Positions 5,243-5,638 of a stretch of DNA of 5,638 nt are shown one piece after another (the first letter of the stretch is position 1; every line of letters starts with the position of its first letter). Made by a program: the position numbers and the translations under genes. Source of the stretch: Candidatus Dadabacteria bacterium (GTDB taxonomy: Bacteria > J088); the NCBI GenBank assembly GCA_003695505.1, contig RFIY01000346.1:1-5638 (forward strand). The letters are read 5' to 3'. Under the pieces are notes generated by a model that was not told the DNA's origin, ran no database searches, and saw only the letters and a program-made list of their open reading frames with translations.

Positions 5243-5261
5243 TGCGACACAATCTGTCGCA
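5243..5261. promoter_or_regulatory. Perfect inverted repeat upstream of the right-edge gene
   Basis: TGCGACA (5243-5249) and TGTCGCA (5255-5261) form a perfect 7-bp inverted repeat around CAATC, about 90 nt upstream of the ATG at 5352. It could be an operator for the gene to its right or a small hairpin. I could not identify a convincing -35/-10 pair in 5123-5351. Confidence 0.3.
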
Positions 5262-5351
5262 GAGGGCGAGATCATGTTTTTGTGCGGTCCGGGCGGTAGT
5301 TTATCCGGGTCGCCAACGCGAGCAACATTCAGTACAACAGGAGGTGCATGA

Positions 5352-5638
5352 ATGAGTACAGAACCGTACAACGACGTCAACCAGGACGAGCTGCGGGACT
5401 GGATCCGTGAGGCGTTCGAAGGGTGGGATGAGGACGCGTTGCGCATCAACGTGGAAAATCTCGGCGGCGACCCGGATGAGGTACTCGAAACCACGACACT
5501 CGAGGAGGATCTGGCCGACACGCTGGTTCAGTTCGAGGACGTTCGCAAGCTCTACCGGCTCTGGTTGAAGCTCAAAGAGCGGACTCCCGAGCAGCGGGCC
5601 GCGATGACATGCGACGAGACGCTCGCGCAGATCGCCGA
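5352..5638 (+). CDS. Unrecognised acidic protein, 5' part only (cut by right edge)
   Basis: Ninety-five codons are visible, starting MSTEPYNDVNQDELRDWIRE. A consensus AGGAGGT (5339-5345) precedes the ATG at 5352 by 6 nt; an ATG at 5348 is in another frame that soon stops, so 5352 is the start. The product is rich in Asp and Glu and predicted helical, with segments DELRDWIREAFEGW (12-25), TTLEEDLADTLVQFEDVRKL (48-67) and the basic/aromatic YRLWLKLKERTPEQRAA (68-84). There are no signal peptide, membrane segments or cysteine motifs in the visible part, apart from one Cys at 87. I do not recognise a family. It is probably a soluble cytosolic protein that could act as a binding partner or adaptor; the C-terminal part lies beyond the window. 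Confidence 0.75.
   Translation, partial: MSTEPYNDVNQDELRDWIREAFEGWDEDALRINVENLGGDPDEVLETTTLEEDLADTLVQFEDVRKLYRLWLKLKERTPEQRAAMTCDETLAQIA

Noticed and set aside
1-5638. CRISPR array, tRNA, rRNA, insertion sequence or integrase attachment site
   Set aside because: No regularly spaced repeats, cloverleaf, rRNA-like stretch, transposase or terminal inverted repeats with target duplication were seen on either strand.

Overview
This is a GC-rich, compact stretch of bacterial chromosome. The gene content (a COG1233-type FAD oxidoreductase, a tandem GST_N/thioredoxin-fold protein, a spermidine-synthase-like protein and solitary AbrB and Phd-PIN modules) suggests a proteobacterium, most likely a gammaproteobacterium. 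That assignment is inferred from protein flavour only; the window has no rRNA, tRNA or other phylogenetic marker.

Layout, left to right. (1) 1-1265, minus strand: the N-terminal 421 codons of a phytoene-desaturase-like FAD oxidoreductase, cut by the left edge. It has its own sigma70-like promoter, and three TGTTCA half-sites, including a perfect 20-bp palindrome, overlap or abut the -35 box. (2) 1535-2281, minus: a 248-aa protein made of two glutaredoxin/GST-N folds, one with CPYC and one with SPYC. (3) 2379-2651, minus: a solitary AbrB/MazE-type regulator with a 23-bp palindrome over its own promoter and no toxin beside it. (4) 2797-3513, plus: a short spermidine-synthase-like Rossmann protein with a TTG start, divergent from the AbrB gene. 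(5) 3651-4278, minus: a complete type II toxin-antitoxin pair (Phd/YefM antitoxin and PIN/VapC toxin, 8-nt overlap) with an AT-rich promoter and operator. (6) 4503-4652, plus: an unannotated-looking remnant of an MNT/AbiEii-like nucleotidyltransferase that keeps only the G-x13-DxD catalytic core. (7) 4649-5122, minus: an unrecognised 157-aa protein with three CxxC pairs. (8) 5352 to the right edge, plus: the start of an unrecognised acidic protein.

The genes do not form one pathway. Each is transcribed alone or in a pair, and the strand changes often. The stretch from about 2380 to 4650 looks like an accessory segment, with an orphan antitoxin-like regulator, a full TA module and a decayed nucleotidyltransferase set between ordinary metabolic or redox genes. 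I see no convincing new multi-gene system. The most useful leads are the operator architectures, the NTase remnant, the orphan AbrB and the Cys-rich unknown.
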